Positions 18,833 to 27,386 of a DNA stretch of 64,000 nt are shown here, piece after piece; positions within the stretch are counted from its first letter, which is position 1; every line of letters begins with the position of its first letter. Origin of the DNA: DASSFG01 sp035550375 (GTDB taxonomy: Bacteria > Planctomycetota > Planctomycetia > Pirellulales > JAICIG01). Location: the NCBI GenBank assembly GCA_035550375.1, contig DASZPH010000072.1:62001-126000 (forward strand), written 5' to 3'. Made by a program: the position numbers and the translations under genes. Under the pieces are notes generated by a model. It worked only from the letters and a program-made list of their open reading frames with translations. It searched no databases and was not told the DNA's origin.

Positions 18833-19804
18833 TTAACGAGTTGGGAGTGGATCGCTGCTCGGTGACAGGAATTTCAAAAACACGCTGCGCTTATCCCACG
18901 CCAGGAAGCCGGCCGCGGCGTAGATGTTCAGCGCGGGCTCGTTCGCCGCGTCGACCGCTAACACGAGTCGCTCGCCGCTGCGCCGCGCAACCAGCCATTG
19001 TGCGTGTCTCACGAGCTCGATGCCCAAGCCTCGTCCGCGGGCCGCAGGCACAATTCCCATGTAGACCAATTCCCAGCTTTGCCCACGATCGTCGCACGCC
19101 AGCAGCAGGCAGCCGACTTCTTCTGCGCCGCAGAGTACGACGAACCAGTGCGACAGGTCGCCGCGACAGGTGGCGCGGTATCCCTCGAGCACATCGCGAC
19201 AGTCGCGGCGGTGATCGGCGCGGCGATCCATTGCCGGGCAATCGAGCGTTCCCTCGTAGGTGCGTTCCACCAGTTTGGCCAGGTGGTCGAGCTTCGTAGG
19301 TTCGACCGGCACGAACGTCAAATCCGCGCCAGCGGAGGTCGAGGGAAAGCTTCCCTTCTGGCTCACCAGGTAGAGCAAATCGCACGAGTGTTCAAATCCG
19401 GCGCGTCGCAATCGCTGCGCATCGGAGCTGGCGTCGGTGAGCGCGAGGCATTGCACCATCGCGACGTTCTTCGATTCCAGTTCGGCGAGCGCGTGGGCCA
19501 GAAGCTTGTCGGCCAGGTGTTCAGGAGCCGCGGCGGCGAGTTGCGGCGGCCAGATTCCGGCTGTGCGGCCGGCATGACGCTCGGTCCAGAGGGCGCCTCC
19601 CACATCGTCGCCGCGCCAGGCGGCAAAAAGTCCCTCGAGAGATCTTTCGCCTCGCGACACGCTGGCGAGCAAATCGTCAACGGCCGCGCCACGCTGCTCA
19701 AGCGGGAGTGCCTCAAACGCGCGTTCCAGAGCGGTTCGCTTCAGCGCCGAGGGCGCTGGCCCGATTTCATATTTAAGTTCGGGCTCAACCGGGCGCTCGC
19801 TCAT
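18833..19804 (-). CDS. GNAT-family N-acetyltransferase, two-domain
   Basis: 323 residues from the ATG at 19804 (MSERPVEPELKYE). An ATG at 19840 would add twelve residues. The C-terminal half has the acetyl-CoA motif A region, VYMGIVPAARGRGLGIELV, and the last GNAT strand NIYAAAGFLAWDKRSVFLKF. The N-terminal half looks like a second, more divergent GNAT fold (LLAHALAELESKNVAMVQC, then LRRAGFEHSCDLLYLV). A double-GNAT layout is also found in mycothiol synthase and related enzymes, but specificity cannot be assigned. It lies upstream of dnaA on the same strand with a 380-bp gap. Confidence 0.75.
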   Translation of the reverse strand: MSERPVEPELKYEIGPAPSALKRTALERAFEALPLEQRGAAVDDLLASVSRGERSLEGLFAAWRGDDVGGALWTERHAGRTAGIWPPQLAAAAPEHLADKLLAHALAELESKNVAMVQCLALTDASSDAQRLRRAGFEHSCDLLYLVSQKGSFPSTSAGADLTFVPVEPTKLDHLAKLVERTYEGTLDCPAMDRRADHRRDCRDVLEGYRATCRGDLSHWFVVLCGAEEVGCLLLACDDRGQSWELVYMGIVPAARGRGLGIELVRHAQWLVARRSGERLVLAVDAANEPALNIYAAAGFLAWDKRSVFLKFLSPSSDPLPTR

Positions 19805-20050
19805 GGCTGCAGAATACTGCACGAAATGGACGACCGCCATGTCGCGCCGTTTTCTCGCCAGCGCCGCGCGCCTAAGCTAAATTGTACGGGAGGATGAGCC
19901 GTGCGAGTCCTACCGGTCGCAGGGGTAACTTGGATACGTCCGGTCGATCGTTTTCGACCCGTGACCAAATGGCCGGACTCGCGGGCTCTCCTACACCAAC
20001 GATGATCTCGACGTCCATCAGACTTCGCGACTCGACCTTGGAGCCAAGCC

Positions 20051-20983
20051 ATGCAACGTATTGCCCTCGCGCTCGCCGTCACCTTGAGTTACTCACTGCT
20101 CGCAGCGTCCGCCTCGGCCCAGCCTGCGGTGGAACGGCTGGAACGGCAACTCCGCGACCGTAAGCCCGACGAGGCGGCGGCCGACAACACGGGTTACGTC
20201 GGCGTGGTGGCCGACGACCGCGCGGCCGGCGCTCGGGGCGTGGAGCTGATGGAGGTCATGGCAGACAGTCCCGCGGCGAAAGGGGGGCTGGATGTGGGCG
20301 ACGTGGTGGTCAAAGTGGGCGAGCGGCCGATTCGCAACCTCGACGATTTCGCGGCCGCGCTGCAAGACCAACCGGTGGGCAAGACGTTGCGGTTCACCGT
20401 CGAACGTCAGGGGGAGCCGATGCACGTTGACGTGACCCTGGGAGTTCGTCCGCCGAAGCCGTCTCGCCGTTTCCCCAACTTCGGCCGAATCGAGGAAGCC
20501 GCGGACGAGCCTCCGCGGATGAGCTTGCTGGGGGTGCGCGTCGAACCGGTCGATCCGCAAGCCGCGCAAGCCGCCGGCGCCCCGGCGGTCCAAGGAGCCT
20601 ATGTGGTCAGCGTCGCTCCCGATTCCCCGGCCGAGTTGGCTGAAATCCCGGTCTCTTCCGTGATCGTGGGCATCGACGAGCAGGAGGTTCGCGAGCCGGC
20701 GGATCTCAAGCAGGTGCTCGCCTCCAGCCGGCCCGGGCAGCAGGTCAAGCTCGACTACTACAGCCGGGGCAAACTGTTTGAGAAGCGCGTTCGTCTGGCC
20801 GAGATCCACCCCGAGGACGAAGGCGCGCCGGCCGACTTTCCGCCCGACCAGCCGCCCCGCGCGGTTCGGCCGTCTGCGGTTCGGCCGTCGACGGATCGCC
20901 AGCGCATCGAGCAACTCGAGCGCCGTGTGCAGCAACTCGAAGCGCGGCTGGCCGAAATGGAACGGTTGTTGGGCGGCCGATGA
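20051..20983 (+). CDS. Secreted two-PDZ-domain protein
   Basis: 310 residues with a signal peptide (MQRIALALAVTLSYSLLAASASA; cleavage about residue 23). Two PDZ domains follow. The first is at about 48-135 (GYVGVVADD, DSPAAKGGLDVGDVVVKVG), the second at about 155-255 (LLGVRVEPVD, DSPAELAEIPVSSVIVGID). A Pro-rich linker leads to a C-terminal coiled coil (RIEQLERRVQQLEARLAEMERLL). There is no protease domain, so this is a periplasmic scaffold or adaptor rather than a HtrA enzyme. The convergent gene downstream starts its stop eight bases away. Function beyond peptide binding is not known. Confidence 0.8.
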   Translation: MQRIALALAVTLSYSLLAASASAQPAVERLERQLRDRKPDEAAADNTGYVGVVADDRAAGARGVELMEVMADSPAAKGGLDVGDVVVKVGERPIRNLDDFAAALQDQPVGKTLRFTVERQGEPMHVDVTLGVRPPKPSRRFPNFGRIEEAADEPPRMSLLGVRVEPVDPQAAQAAGAPAVQGAYVVSVAPDSPAELAEIPVSSVIVGIDEQEVREPADLKQVLASSRPGQQVKLDYYSRGKLFEKRVRLAEIHPEDEGAPADFPPDQPPRAVRPSAVRPSTDRQRIEQLERRVQQLEARLAEMERLLGGR

Positions 20984-20990
20984 TCGATCG

Positions 20991-21392
20991 TCAGGCCGGT
21001 GCCGTGAATTGTCGCAGATAGTCGTCGAGGCGGGCGTGAAATTCGCCGCGTGAGACCACGAGGTCGCAGCCCGCCTCCCTCGCCGCACCGAGCCTGGCGG
21101 TGTGGACGTGAGGACCAAACGCGATGATCCGGCCGCCCTCCGCAAGCCGAGCCCGCAGTTGCGGAACGAGGTCTTGCAGATTCAAGCCGGCGGTTGACAA
21201 GTCGAGGATCGCCAGTGCCGGCGCTTCTGGCTCCAACTTGGCGTCGATCCCCGCCAGACCGAGGGCGGTCCGCAGTTCCGCTCCCGCCCGTTTCGCCGCT
21301 CCCGCGACGCTGGAGGAACAAGCCAGATCGGTCGTGATCAGCAAAATGGGTGTCGGCAGGTTGTGGCTCTTCAACGGTTCCATGGATGACAT
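20991..21392 (-). CDS. Receiver-like small protein
   Basis: 133 residues with an alternating alpha/beta pattern like a CheY-type receiver: PILLITTDL, LAILDLSTAGLNLQDLV, GRIIAFGPHV and GCDLVVSRGEF. The Asp of ILDLSTAG sits where the phospho-acceptor would be, but the paired acidic residues near the N-terminus are reduced to one Asp and the usual Thr and Lys are not clear. It may be a pseudo-receiver. The ATG at 21392 is chosen; ATG 21383 is also possible. It is convergent with the PDZ gene, and no kinase or output domain lies nearby. Confidence 0.6.
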   Translation of the reverse strand: MSSMEPLKSHNLPTPILLITTDLACSSSVAGAAKRAGAELRTALGLAGIDAKLEPEAPALAILDLSTAGLNLQDLVPQLRARLAEGGRIIAFGPHVHTARLGAAREAGCDLVVSRGEFHARLDDYLRQFTAPA

Positions 21393-21586
21393 CTTAAACG
21401 TTCTGCCAGGAGCAGAAAAAGTGCGCGACCGCCGGGTCGTCGCGATTTACGATAGTTTCTGAGCACGGTTGAAGTCCGACGATTGGCCGCTCATCACCTC
21501 GTCATGGGTTAACCGCGTGGGCAGCCTTTGGTGCCGGCGCCATCGGTCGCTTGTCGACGAGGTGTTGTCGACGGACAATGAGGCCG

Positions 21587-23122
21587 ATGGAGAACCTCGG
21601 TCCCTGGAAAAACGTGATTTTGCTGGTCGGCGTGGTTTTGCTCTGCGCGGCGGCCCGCCTTTACGCCGAAAGAGCCTACGCGGGCTCCTTGGCATTTGAG
21701 CTGCGACCGCCGCAGAGCTCCGAGGAAGCCGAGAGACTGGTGCGTCTTTTTCCTCTGGCCCTCGTCGTCGCGCTCGCCGGTTCGGTCGTCGGCTATCGGC
21801 TCAACCGCATTTCCGCGGCCATCCTGGGCGCGGTGGGGGGCGCCATCGCCACGGCCTACGCCAGCTCGATCATCGGCGCCGCCGTTGGCACGCCGATCGG
21901 CTTGTGCGTTGCCGTACTGGGACCTCGTCGCACCATCATCACGACGGCAGCCTGCGCGCTGGCGCTGGCAATCGGCGCCGTCTCCGGCGCAACCGCCGGC
22001 GCGCTGGCGCCGGGGGACGTATCGCTTGCGGCGTGGGCCACGGCAGCTTTCGTAACGGCCTCGCTCGTGATCGGCCTCGATCAGATTATCCGCAAGCTTG
22101 CAGCGCGCGGTGTTCGGCCGACGGTGAGCCGATGGCGGTCGATTGCGGGTGGGGTGATGTTGCTGATGCTGACGCTGCTGGTTGGGGTGGCGGCGATCCC
22201 TTTCGGAATCACGCTCGAAAGCGTGTATCGGATGCGGAAGCTTGGGGGCGACAATTCTATGCGGTTGCTGCCGGTCGACGCGCGGTGCGTCACAGGGGGG
22301 CTCGTCGGCCTTGAGAGTTGGCGGGGTCCCGCGGGAGCCAGCGACGCCGACATTCAACGATTGCGCCGGTTCCATAGTCTGCGGTGGTTGACCCTCGACC
22401 ACGCGGGCATCGGCGACGAGGGCTTGGCTCCCCTTGACGATCTGCCAGCCTTGTCGGCGCTGTCTTTGGCGGAGACACCCATTACCGACGCCGGTTTCAG
22501 GCACTTCGGGAACCTGAAATGGCTCTCAAGCCTGAACTTGCGAGGAACACGAGTTACTGGCGTCGGACTCGGCAAGCTACCGTGCGCACCGCGATTGGTC
22601 TGGCTGGAGCTCGACAACACGCCAGCGAGCGACTCGGCTCTGACACAGATTGCTGCGTTCCGCTCACTCAGCGTATTGCAGCTCAGAGGCACCGCAGTCA
22701 CCGACGTCGGACTTCGTCACCTGGCCGGTTCCACCAGCCTCAGACGATTAGACCTGGCGAATACGCAGGTTGGCGATGCAGGGATGGCAAGCCTGGCCAC
22801 GCTCCCGATGCTCGAATGGCTTGACCTCAGCGGCACCCAAGTGGCCGATGCCGGATTGTCCTCGCTCGCTCGATCGCCACGTCTCGCACACCTTGAGTTG
22901 CGGCGTACGCGTGTCACCGACGCGGGCCTGGCGTGTCTGGCTAAGTTCCCGTCGCTGGACGGCCTCGTACTCAGTGAGACCGAGCTCACGGATGCCGCCA
23001 TCGAGTCCTTGTCGAATTGCAACCGATTGCGTCTGTTGAAACTACACGGAACGAGAATCAGCCCGGCAGGTGTCGCTCGCCTGCGTGCAAAGCTTCCTTC
23101 TTGCCTGATCGAAGACCCTTAG
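21587..23122 (+). CDS. Membrane protein with C-terminal leucine-rich repeats
   Basis: About 511 residues from ATG 21587 (GAGG four bases upstream); ATG 21578 is an alternative. Residues 1-220 hold around six hydrophobic segments (VILLVGVVLLCAAARLY, LALVVALAGSVVGY, LALAIGAVSGATAGALA, GGVMLLMLTLLVGVAAIPF). From about residue 275 there are about ten LRR units of the planctomycete type, with the repeating pattern L-x-x-T-x-V-T-D-x-G-L (for example LRGTAVTDVGLRHLAG and LANTQVGDAGMASLA). The LRR domain is probably outside the cytoplasm and binds protein. The family is common in Planctomycetota, with no known biochemical role. Confidence 0.75.
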   Translation: MENLGPWKNVILLVGVVLLCAAARLYAERAYAGSLAFELRPPQSSEEAERLVRLFPLALVVALAGSVVGYRLNRISAAILGAVGGAIATAYASSIIGAAVGTPIGLCVAVLGPRRTIITTAACALALAIGAVSGATAGALAPGDVSLAAWATAAFVTASLVIGLDQIIRKLAARGVRPTVSRWRSIAGGVMLLMLTLLVGVAAIPFGITLESVYRMRKLGGDNSMRLLPVDARCVTGGLVGLESWRGPAGASDADIQRLRRFHSLRWLTLDHAGIGDEGLAPLDDLPALSALSLAETPITDAGFRHFGNLKWLSSLNLRGTRVTGVGLGKLPCAPRLVWLELDNTPASDSALTQIAAFRSLSVLQLRGTAVTDVGLRHLAGSTSLRRLDLANTQVGDAGMASLATLPMLEWLDLSGTQVADAGLSSLARSPRLAHLELRRTRVTDAGLACLAKFPSLDGLVLSETELTDAAIESLSNCNRLRLLKLHGTRISPAGVARLRAKLPSCLIEDP

Positions 23123-23260
23123 GAAGGAACGAAGATGACTTCCGTCAATCGCGTGGGCGAGCGGGAGGCGTGAATCCTCTCGGCCCGATGAACGACGCAA
23201 TAGCGTGCCTGCCGCGCTTCGTTTATCATTTCAGCCTCGGTCTCCTTTGGGCTGTCCGGC

Positions 23261-24919
23261 ATGATCACACCCTCCGTTCCGCTGCTTTTTGCGCAAGCGG
23301 GCGAGCTCCCGCTCGATTGGCTCGATTTCACGGTGCTTGTCGGCAGCGTCTTGGCCGTCGCCGCCTACGGCCTGTATATGGGCCGGCGCGAAGAAGGAAC
23401 AGCCGACTATTTTCTGGCCGGACGCAGCGTTGCCTGGTGGGCCATCGCCGGCTCGATCTTCGGCACGAATGTCAGCTCGCATCACCTGGTCGGCATGATG
23501 GGGGCCGGGCTCAAGGAAGGCTTTGCCCAGGCCAACTTCGAGTTCGGCGCGATCTGCGGACTCCTGATGCTTTGCTATTTCTTCCTGCCGCTGTACCGCC
23601 GCATGGGCGTCTACACGCTCAGCGAATACTTGGGCCGCCGCTATGACGACCGCAGCCGCTTTCTCTATTCGGTCACCAATATGGCCTTCTTGCTCATACA
23701 ACTCTGCGGCACGTTGATTCTGGGGGCGATCACCATCGAAGAACTGACGCGCGGTTCAACCTACGCCGTGAGCTACTCTGCGGCTGTGTGGGGAATCTCG
23801 CTCGTGGCCGCCGCCTACACGGGATTCGGCGGGCTCAAGGCCGTGATCTACACCGACGTGATCCAAAGCGCCTTGCTCCTGGTCGGTGCCGGAGTGATCG
23901 CGGTGCTGGCCATTTACCATCCCGACGTGGGCGGCATTTCCGGGCTGCTCGCCAAGGAACCGCAAAAATTCCATGTCTTCTTTCCAGCGGACCACAAGGA
24001 GCTGCCCTGGACTGGGGTGCTGACCGGGCTGATGATCCTGCATTTTTATTATTGGGGCACCAACCAGTTCATGGTGCAGCGGGCGCTGGGCGCCAAGACG
24101 GGCTGGGACGGTCGGATGGGCATCATCGCGGCGGGTTTCTTCAAGCTGCTGATCCCCTTCTTGTGCATCGTGCCGGGGATGGCGGCCGGATACATTCTCT
24201 CGATCGACCCTCAGACGCAGAGCGACACGGCCTTTGCCGGCCTGACGCGGCAGTTGCTGCCGACCGGCTACGGGCTCGTCGGGTTGGTGATGGCCGGGCT
24301 CGTGGGCGCGATCCTGTCGACGGTCGACTCGATGATGAACTCCACGGCCACGCTGTTCACGTTCGACATCTACCAGAAGTACGTGCGGCCGGCCGCTTCG
24401 GAGCAGCGGCTGATCTGGGTCGGAAGGGCCGCCATGACCGTGCTGGTGGCCGTCGCCATCTGGCTTTCACTGGCGTTCCGCGACACGCAGCAGGGGGGCC
24501 GCAGCATCTTCCTCACGATGGCCGACTACAACGCTTACCTGGTGCCGGGCGTGCTGGTTGCTTTTCTGGCCGGGATCTTCCAGGCCAACGTCACCGCGAC
24601 CGGTTCCTTCGCCTGTATCCTGACCGGGCCGATCGCCTCGGTCGCGCTCGAACGAGGAGCCCTGCACGGACTCGACCACAACTTGCAAGCCTTTCACCGG
24701 GCGGGACTGGCGGCGCTGGTCAGCTACGTCGTTCTCCTGACGGTAAGCCTGCTGTATCGCCACGAGCGCGGCGCCGAGAACGAGCAGTACCTGTGGTGGC
24801 GTTACCGCCACAGCGGCGACGACGAGGGATCGATCCATCGCCCCGCATGGCAGCGAGACGGGCTATGGGCCGTCCTGCTGGCCGTGCTGACCATCGCCCT
24901 GTGTTGCTATTTCGCCTGA
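23261..24919 (+). CDS. Sodium/solute symporter (SSS family)
   Basis: 552 residues with about 13-14 membrane spans of the SSS (SGLT-like) family. GTADYFLAGRSVAWWAIAGS is the family N-terminal signature, and VGAILSTVDSMMNSTATLFT is the Na+-site helix with its Ser/Thr cluster. Sugar-type features (TGFGGLKAVIYTDVIQS) suggest a monosaccharide or similar organic solute. It is followed nine bases later by an M81 (MlrC) gene on the same strand, so uptake and breakdown of a substrate may be linked. The start ATG 23261 gives a short extracellular N-terminus, as expected. Confidence 0.88.
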   Translation: MITPSVPLLFAQAGELPLDWLDFTVLVGSVLAVAAYGLYMGRREEGTADYFLAGRSVAWWAIAGSIFGTNVSSHHLVGMMGAGLKEGFAQANFEFGAICGLLMLCYFFLPLYRRMGVYTLSEYLGRRYDDRSRFLYSVTNMAFLLIQLCGTLILGAITIEELTRGSTYAVSYSAAVWGISLVAAAYTGFGGLKAVIYTDVIQSALLLVGAGVIAVLAIYHPDVGGISGLLAKEPQKFHVFFPADHKELPWTGVLTGLMILHFYYWGTNQFMVQRALGAKTGWDGRMGIIAAGFFKLLIPFLCIVPGMAAGYILSIDPQTQSDTAFAGLTRQLLPTGYGLVGLVMAGLVGAILSTVDSMMNSTATLFTFDIYQKYVRPAASEQRLIWVGRAAMTVLVAVAIWLSLAFRDTQQGGRSIFLTMADYNAYLVPGVLVAFLAGIFQANVTATGSFACILTGPIASVALERGALHGLDHNLQAFHRAGLAALVSYVVLLTVSLLYRHERGAENEQYLWWRYRHSGDDEGSIHRPAWQRDGLWAVLLAVLTIALCCYFA

Positions 24920-24928
24920 GGCCAGATC

Positions 24929-26434
24929 ATGCGCGTCGCCGTCGGACAGCTTTGGCAAGAAACCAACACGTTCAACCCCCTGCGCACGACGCGGTCCAAC
25001 TTCGACCAGTTTGGCGTGCTGCGAGGCGACGACCTCGTAGACCGAATGGCCGAGACGAACGAACTGGGGGGCTTCATCCAGTCGCTGCGAGCTTGGCCCG
25101 AACGGCCCGAACTCGTCGGTCTGGTGCGGCTGCCTGCCTGGCCGGCCGGAGTCGTCACCGCCGAAACGTTCGACTGGATTCACGAAGAATTCACGGCCGC
25201 CGTGCGTCAGGCCTTGCCCCTCGACGGCGTGTTGCTTGCCTTGCACGGAGCGATGGTGGCAGAGAACCATCCCGATATCGAAGGCGAGGTCTTAGAGGCC
25301 GTCCGGCGACTCATCGGGCGTGTCCCGCTGGTGGCGACGCTCGACCTGCACGCCAACGTGACACGGAAAATGGTCGACTCGGCCGACGCGCTGGTGCTCT
25401 TTCACACGGCCCCGCACATCGACGTCTTCGAGACCGGTCAGCGCGGCGCGGCCCTGCTGAGGCGGATCCTCGTCGACGCCGCCAGCCCGGTGACGGCCTT
25501 CCGCAAGCTACCGATGGTCGTGCCCGCCGAAAGGGCCAACACGCAGGATCGCGCGAGCGTCAGCTACGGTCTGCGCGAGCGCCTTCAGCAGCTTGAGCGC
25601 ACACCGGGCATCCTCGCGGCCGGGCTGGCGACCGTTCAGCCTTGGCTGGACGTGCCGGAGTTGGGCTCGGCGGTGGTGGTCGTGGCGGACGGCTCTCGCA
25701 AGTCGGCCGGGGAGGCCGGCGCGCGAGCCTGCACGGAGCTGGCAGAAGAAGTCTGGCGGCGCCGACGGGAGTATCTGCCCGACTTGGTGCCGGTTGAGGA
25801 AGCGGTGCGTCAGGCCCACGCCGCGAGCCGGGCTGGCGGACTTGTCGTTCTCAGCGACAGCGCCGACGCGACGACCTCGGGCGCGCCGGGAGACAGCACG
25901 TGGGTGCTGAAGGAGCTGCTTAGGTACGACTGGCCGAGCGGCGCGCTCGTGCCGATCGTCGCGCCGGAGATCGTCGAGCGAGCGGCGGCTGCCGGCGCGG
26001 GGGCCGAGCTGCACACGCCCATCGGCGGCTTGCGCGACAGCAGTTTCTCGAAGCCGGTTGAAATCGACGCCCGCATCGAGCGGCTGTTCCGGGCCGAGTT
26101 CGTCTTGTCGGGTCATCTCGCCCGGAATCTGGCGGTCGACATGGGCCCGTCCGCCGTGCTTCGCTGCGGCGACGTCGCGATCCTGGCCACCTCGAAGAGC
26201 GGACCCCACTTTGCCCCCGAGTTCTTTCGTTCGGCCGGTTTCGATCCGTTTGCCGCCAGCGTGTTGGTGGCCAAGAGCCCTTGCGGTTTCCGCGCCGCCT
26301 ACGCCGAACGGGCCAGGCAGATCGTCGTGGTCAAAGCACCGGGTTGCGCGCCCGCCGATTTCTGGAACTATCCCTACCACCACATTCCCCGCCCCCTTTG
26401 GCCCTGGGATGAAATGGAGTTGTCGCTCGCGTAG
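24929..26434 (+). CDS. M81 family metallopeptidase (MlrC-like)
   Basis: 501 residues. The N-terminus GQLWQETNTFNPLRTT, LVATLDLHANVTRKMVDSAD and LFHTAPHIDVFETG are hallmarks of the MlrC/M81 family, and SDSADATTSGAPGDSTWVL marks the C-terminal domain. MlrC of sphingomonads ends microcystin degradation, but most members in other bacteria act on unknown amides or peptides, so no microcystin role is implied. The gene lies nine bases after the SSS symporter gene and is probably co-transcribed with it. Zn-binding Asp/His residues are likely within the DLHAN and HTAPHID segments. Confidence 0.85.
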   Translation: MRVAVGQLWQETNTFNPLRTTRSNFDQFGVLRGDDLVDRMAETNELGGFIQSLRAWPERPELVGLVRLPAWPAGVVTAETFDWIHEEFTAAVRQALPLDGVLLALHGAMVAENHPDIEGEVLEAVRRLIGRVPLVATLDLHANVTRKMVDSADALVLFHTAPHIDVFETGQRGAALLRRILVDAASPVTAFRKLPMVVPAERANTQDRASVSYGLRERLQQLERTPGILAAGLATVQPWLDVPELGSAVVVVADGSRKSAGEAGARACTELAEEVWRRRREYLPDLVPVEEAVRQAHAASRAGGLVVLSDSADATTSGAPGDSTWVLKELLRYDWPSGALVPIVAPEIVERAAAAGAGAELHTPIGGLRDSSFSKPVEIDARIERLFRAEFVLSGHLARNLAVDMGPSAVLRCGDVAILATSKSGPHFAPEFFRSAGFDPFAASVLVAKSPCGFRAAYAERARQIVVVKAPGCAPADFWNYPYHHIPRPLWPWDEMELSLA

Positions 26435-26464
26435 CACCGGTCGGCCGGCGCTCCGTCGGCCAAG

Positions 26465-27016
26465 CTACTGGCTGGCGGCGGCGACGGGTTCTCCGGTGAG
26501 GTGGCTTCCCGCCTCCGCCACGCTCATGCCGTCGAGCCACACCAGTTTCAGCCGCGGCAACTGCCGCAATCGGGCCAGGCCGGTGGAAGTGATGCGGCTA
26601 CAGCCACAGAGGTTGATCTGCTCCAGGCTGGTGAAGTGCAGGAGGGCTTCGACGTCGTCGTCGCTCACCTTGGAGTTAGCCAGGTTGATGCTCCGCACGG
26701 GATAGAGGCACTCGCCGCCGATCAGGTTGATGAACCAGCCGGGCAGATAGGCGGCCGCGCGGTTGGGGGCAACGTTGTATCGTCCGCCGAGCCGTAGGAC
26801 GGCTGCTCGCGCCTCGCGCTCGTGCCGCGCCTGAACCACCGGGTAGATCACGATGGCACACGCAATCCAGGCCAGGGCGCCAAACTGACAAAGGTGCCTT
26901 ACAGCAAATATCTGTCGGCGATCGCCCGCGATACGGCGAAAAAACGAGCCCCTCGTCGAGCTCGCGCGAGCTCGATCGTCGACTGCTGCTTCGACCGCAC
27001 GTGTCGAACCGAACAT
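26465..27016 (-). CDS. Small membrane-anchored LRR protein
   Basis: 183 residues. One hydrophobic segment near residues 45-62 (LCQFGALAWIACAIVIYPVV) is preceded by an Arg-rich cytoplasmic head. The rest has about three LRR-type units (SINLANSKVSDDDVEALL, LEQINLCGCSRITSTGLARL, LKLVWLDGMSVAEAG). It probably exposes a short LRR outside the membrane. It is convergent with the M81 gene (30-bp gap) and divergent from the Gfo/Idh/MocA gene. Function unknown. Confidence 0.6.
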   Translation of the reverse strand: MFGSTRAVEAAVDDRARASSTRGSFFRRIAGDRRQIFAVRHLCQFGALAWIACAIVIYPVVQARHEREARAAVLRLGGRYNVAPNRAAAYLPGWFINLIGGECLYPVRSINLANSKVSDDDVEALLHFTSLEQINLCGCSRITSTGLARLRQLPRLKLVWLDGMSVAEAGSHLTGEPVAAASQ

Positions 27017-27386
27017 GTCAGCACTCCAGGCGCCGTTTTCGTCGCGACTGACGAAAAGAAATGAGCCGCACAGTGCCGGCCGCGGTCTTGCGGACCATGC
27101 AAAACGCTGCTACCGGCCACCGTGTTCGACGGCTGCCGGTCTTGGCCGGATGTGTTGCGCCTGCTGCCTCCGTTCCTGAGAGTAGTGTAGTGGCCGGCCA
27201 AACGATTGACAATCGTGTCTTGGTGCTGGGTAGTGGGTGCTGTGGGCTCAGAGGGATGCCGTTATAATCCCCAGTTCTCGGCAACAAACGGTTCTCAAAA
27301 CCCGCCTTGAGGAGCAGCGTGGCGCGTTCGCAGTCTTGGCGAACCACGGGTTCTCGAACCGACCCCGAATACTAGGGAGCGGCGGT
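27017..27386. other. Divergent intergenic region, LRR gene / oxidoreductase gene
   Basis: 370 bases without a convincing gene. It should hold both promoters. A TATAAT occurs at 27263-27268 about 120 bp before the oxidoreductase ATG, without a good -35 at the usual distance. A 7-1-7 palindrome lies 47 bp upstream of it and overlaps a TTGACA. Confidence 0.4.
27202..27216. promoter_or_regulatory. Palindrome, candidate operator
   Basis: ACGATTG-A-CAATCGT, perfect 7-bp arms around one base, centred in the divergent region between an LRR gene and a Gfo/Idh/MocA oxidoreductase gene. It overlaps a TTGACA (27206-27211). It may bind a dimeric regulator; no regulator gene is adjacent. Confidence 0.35.

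Noticed and set aside
18890..18900. TTATCCCAC as a DnaA box
   Set aside because: It mismatches the consensus, is alone, and lies inside the GNAT coding sequence.
27263..27268. TATAAT as a firm promoter -10
   Set aside because: No -35 at 16-18 bp, and TTGACA is about 50 bp away; kept only as a remark.
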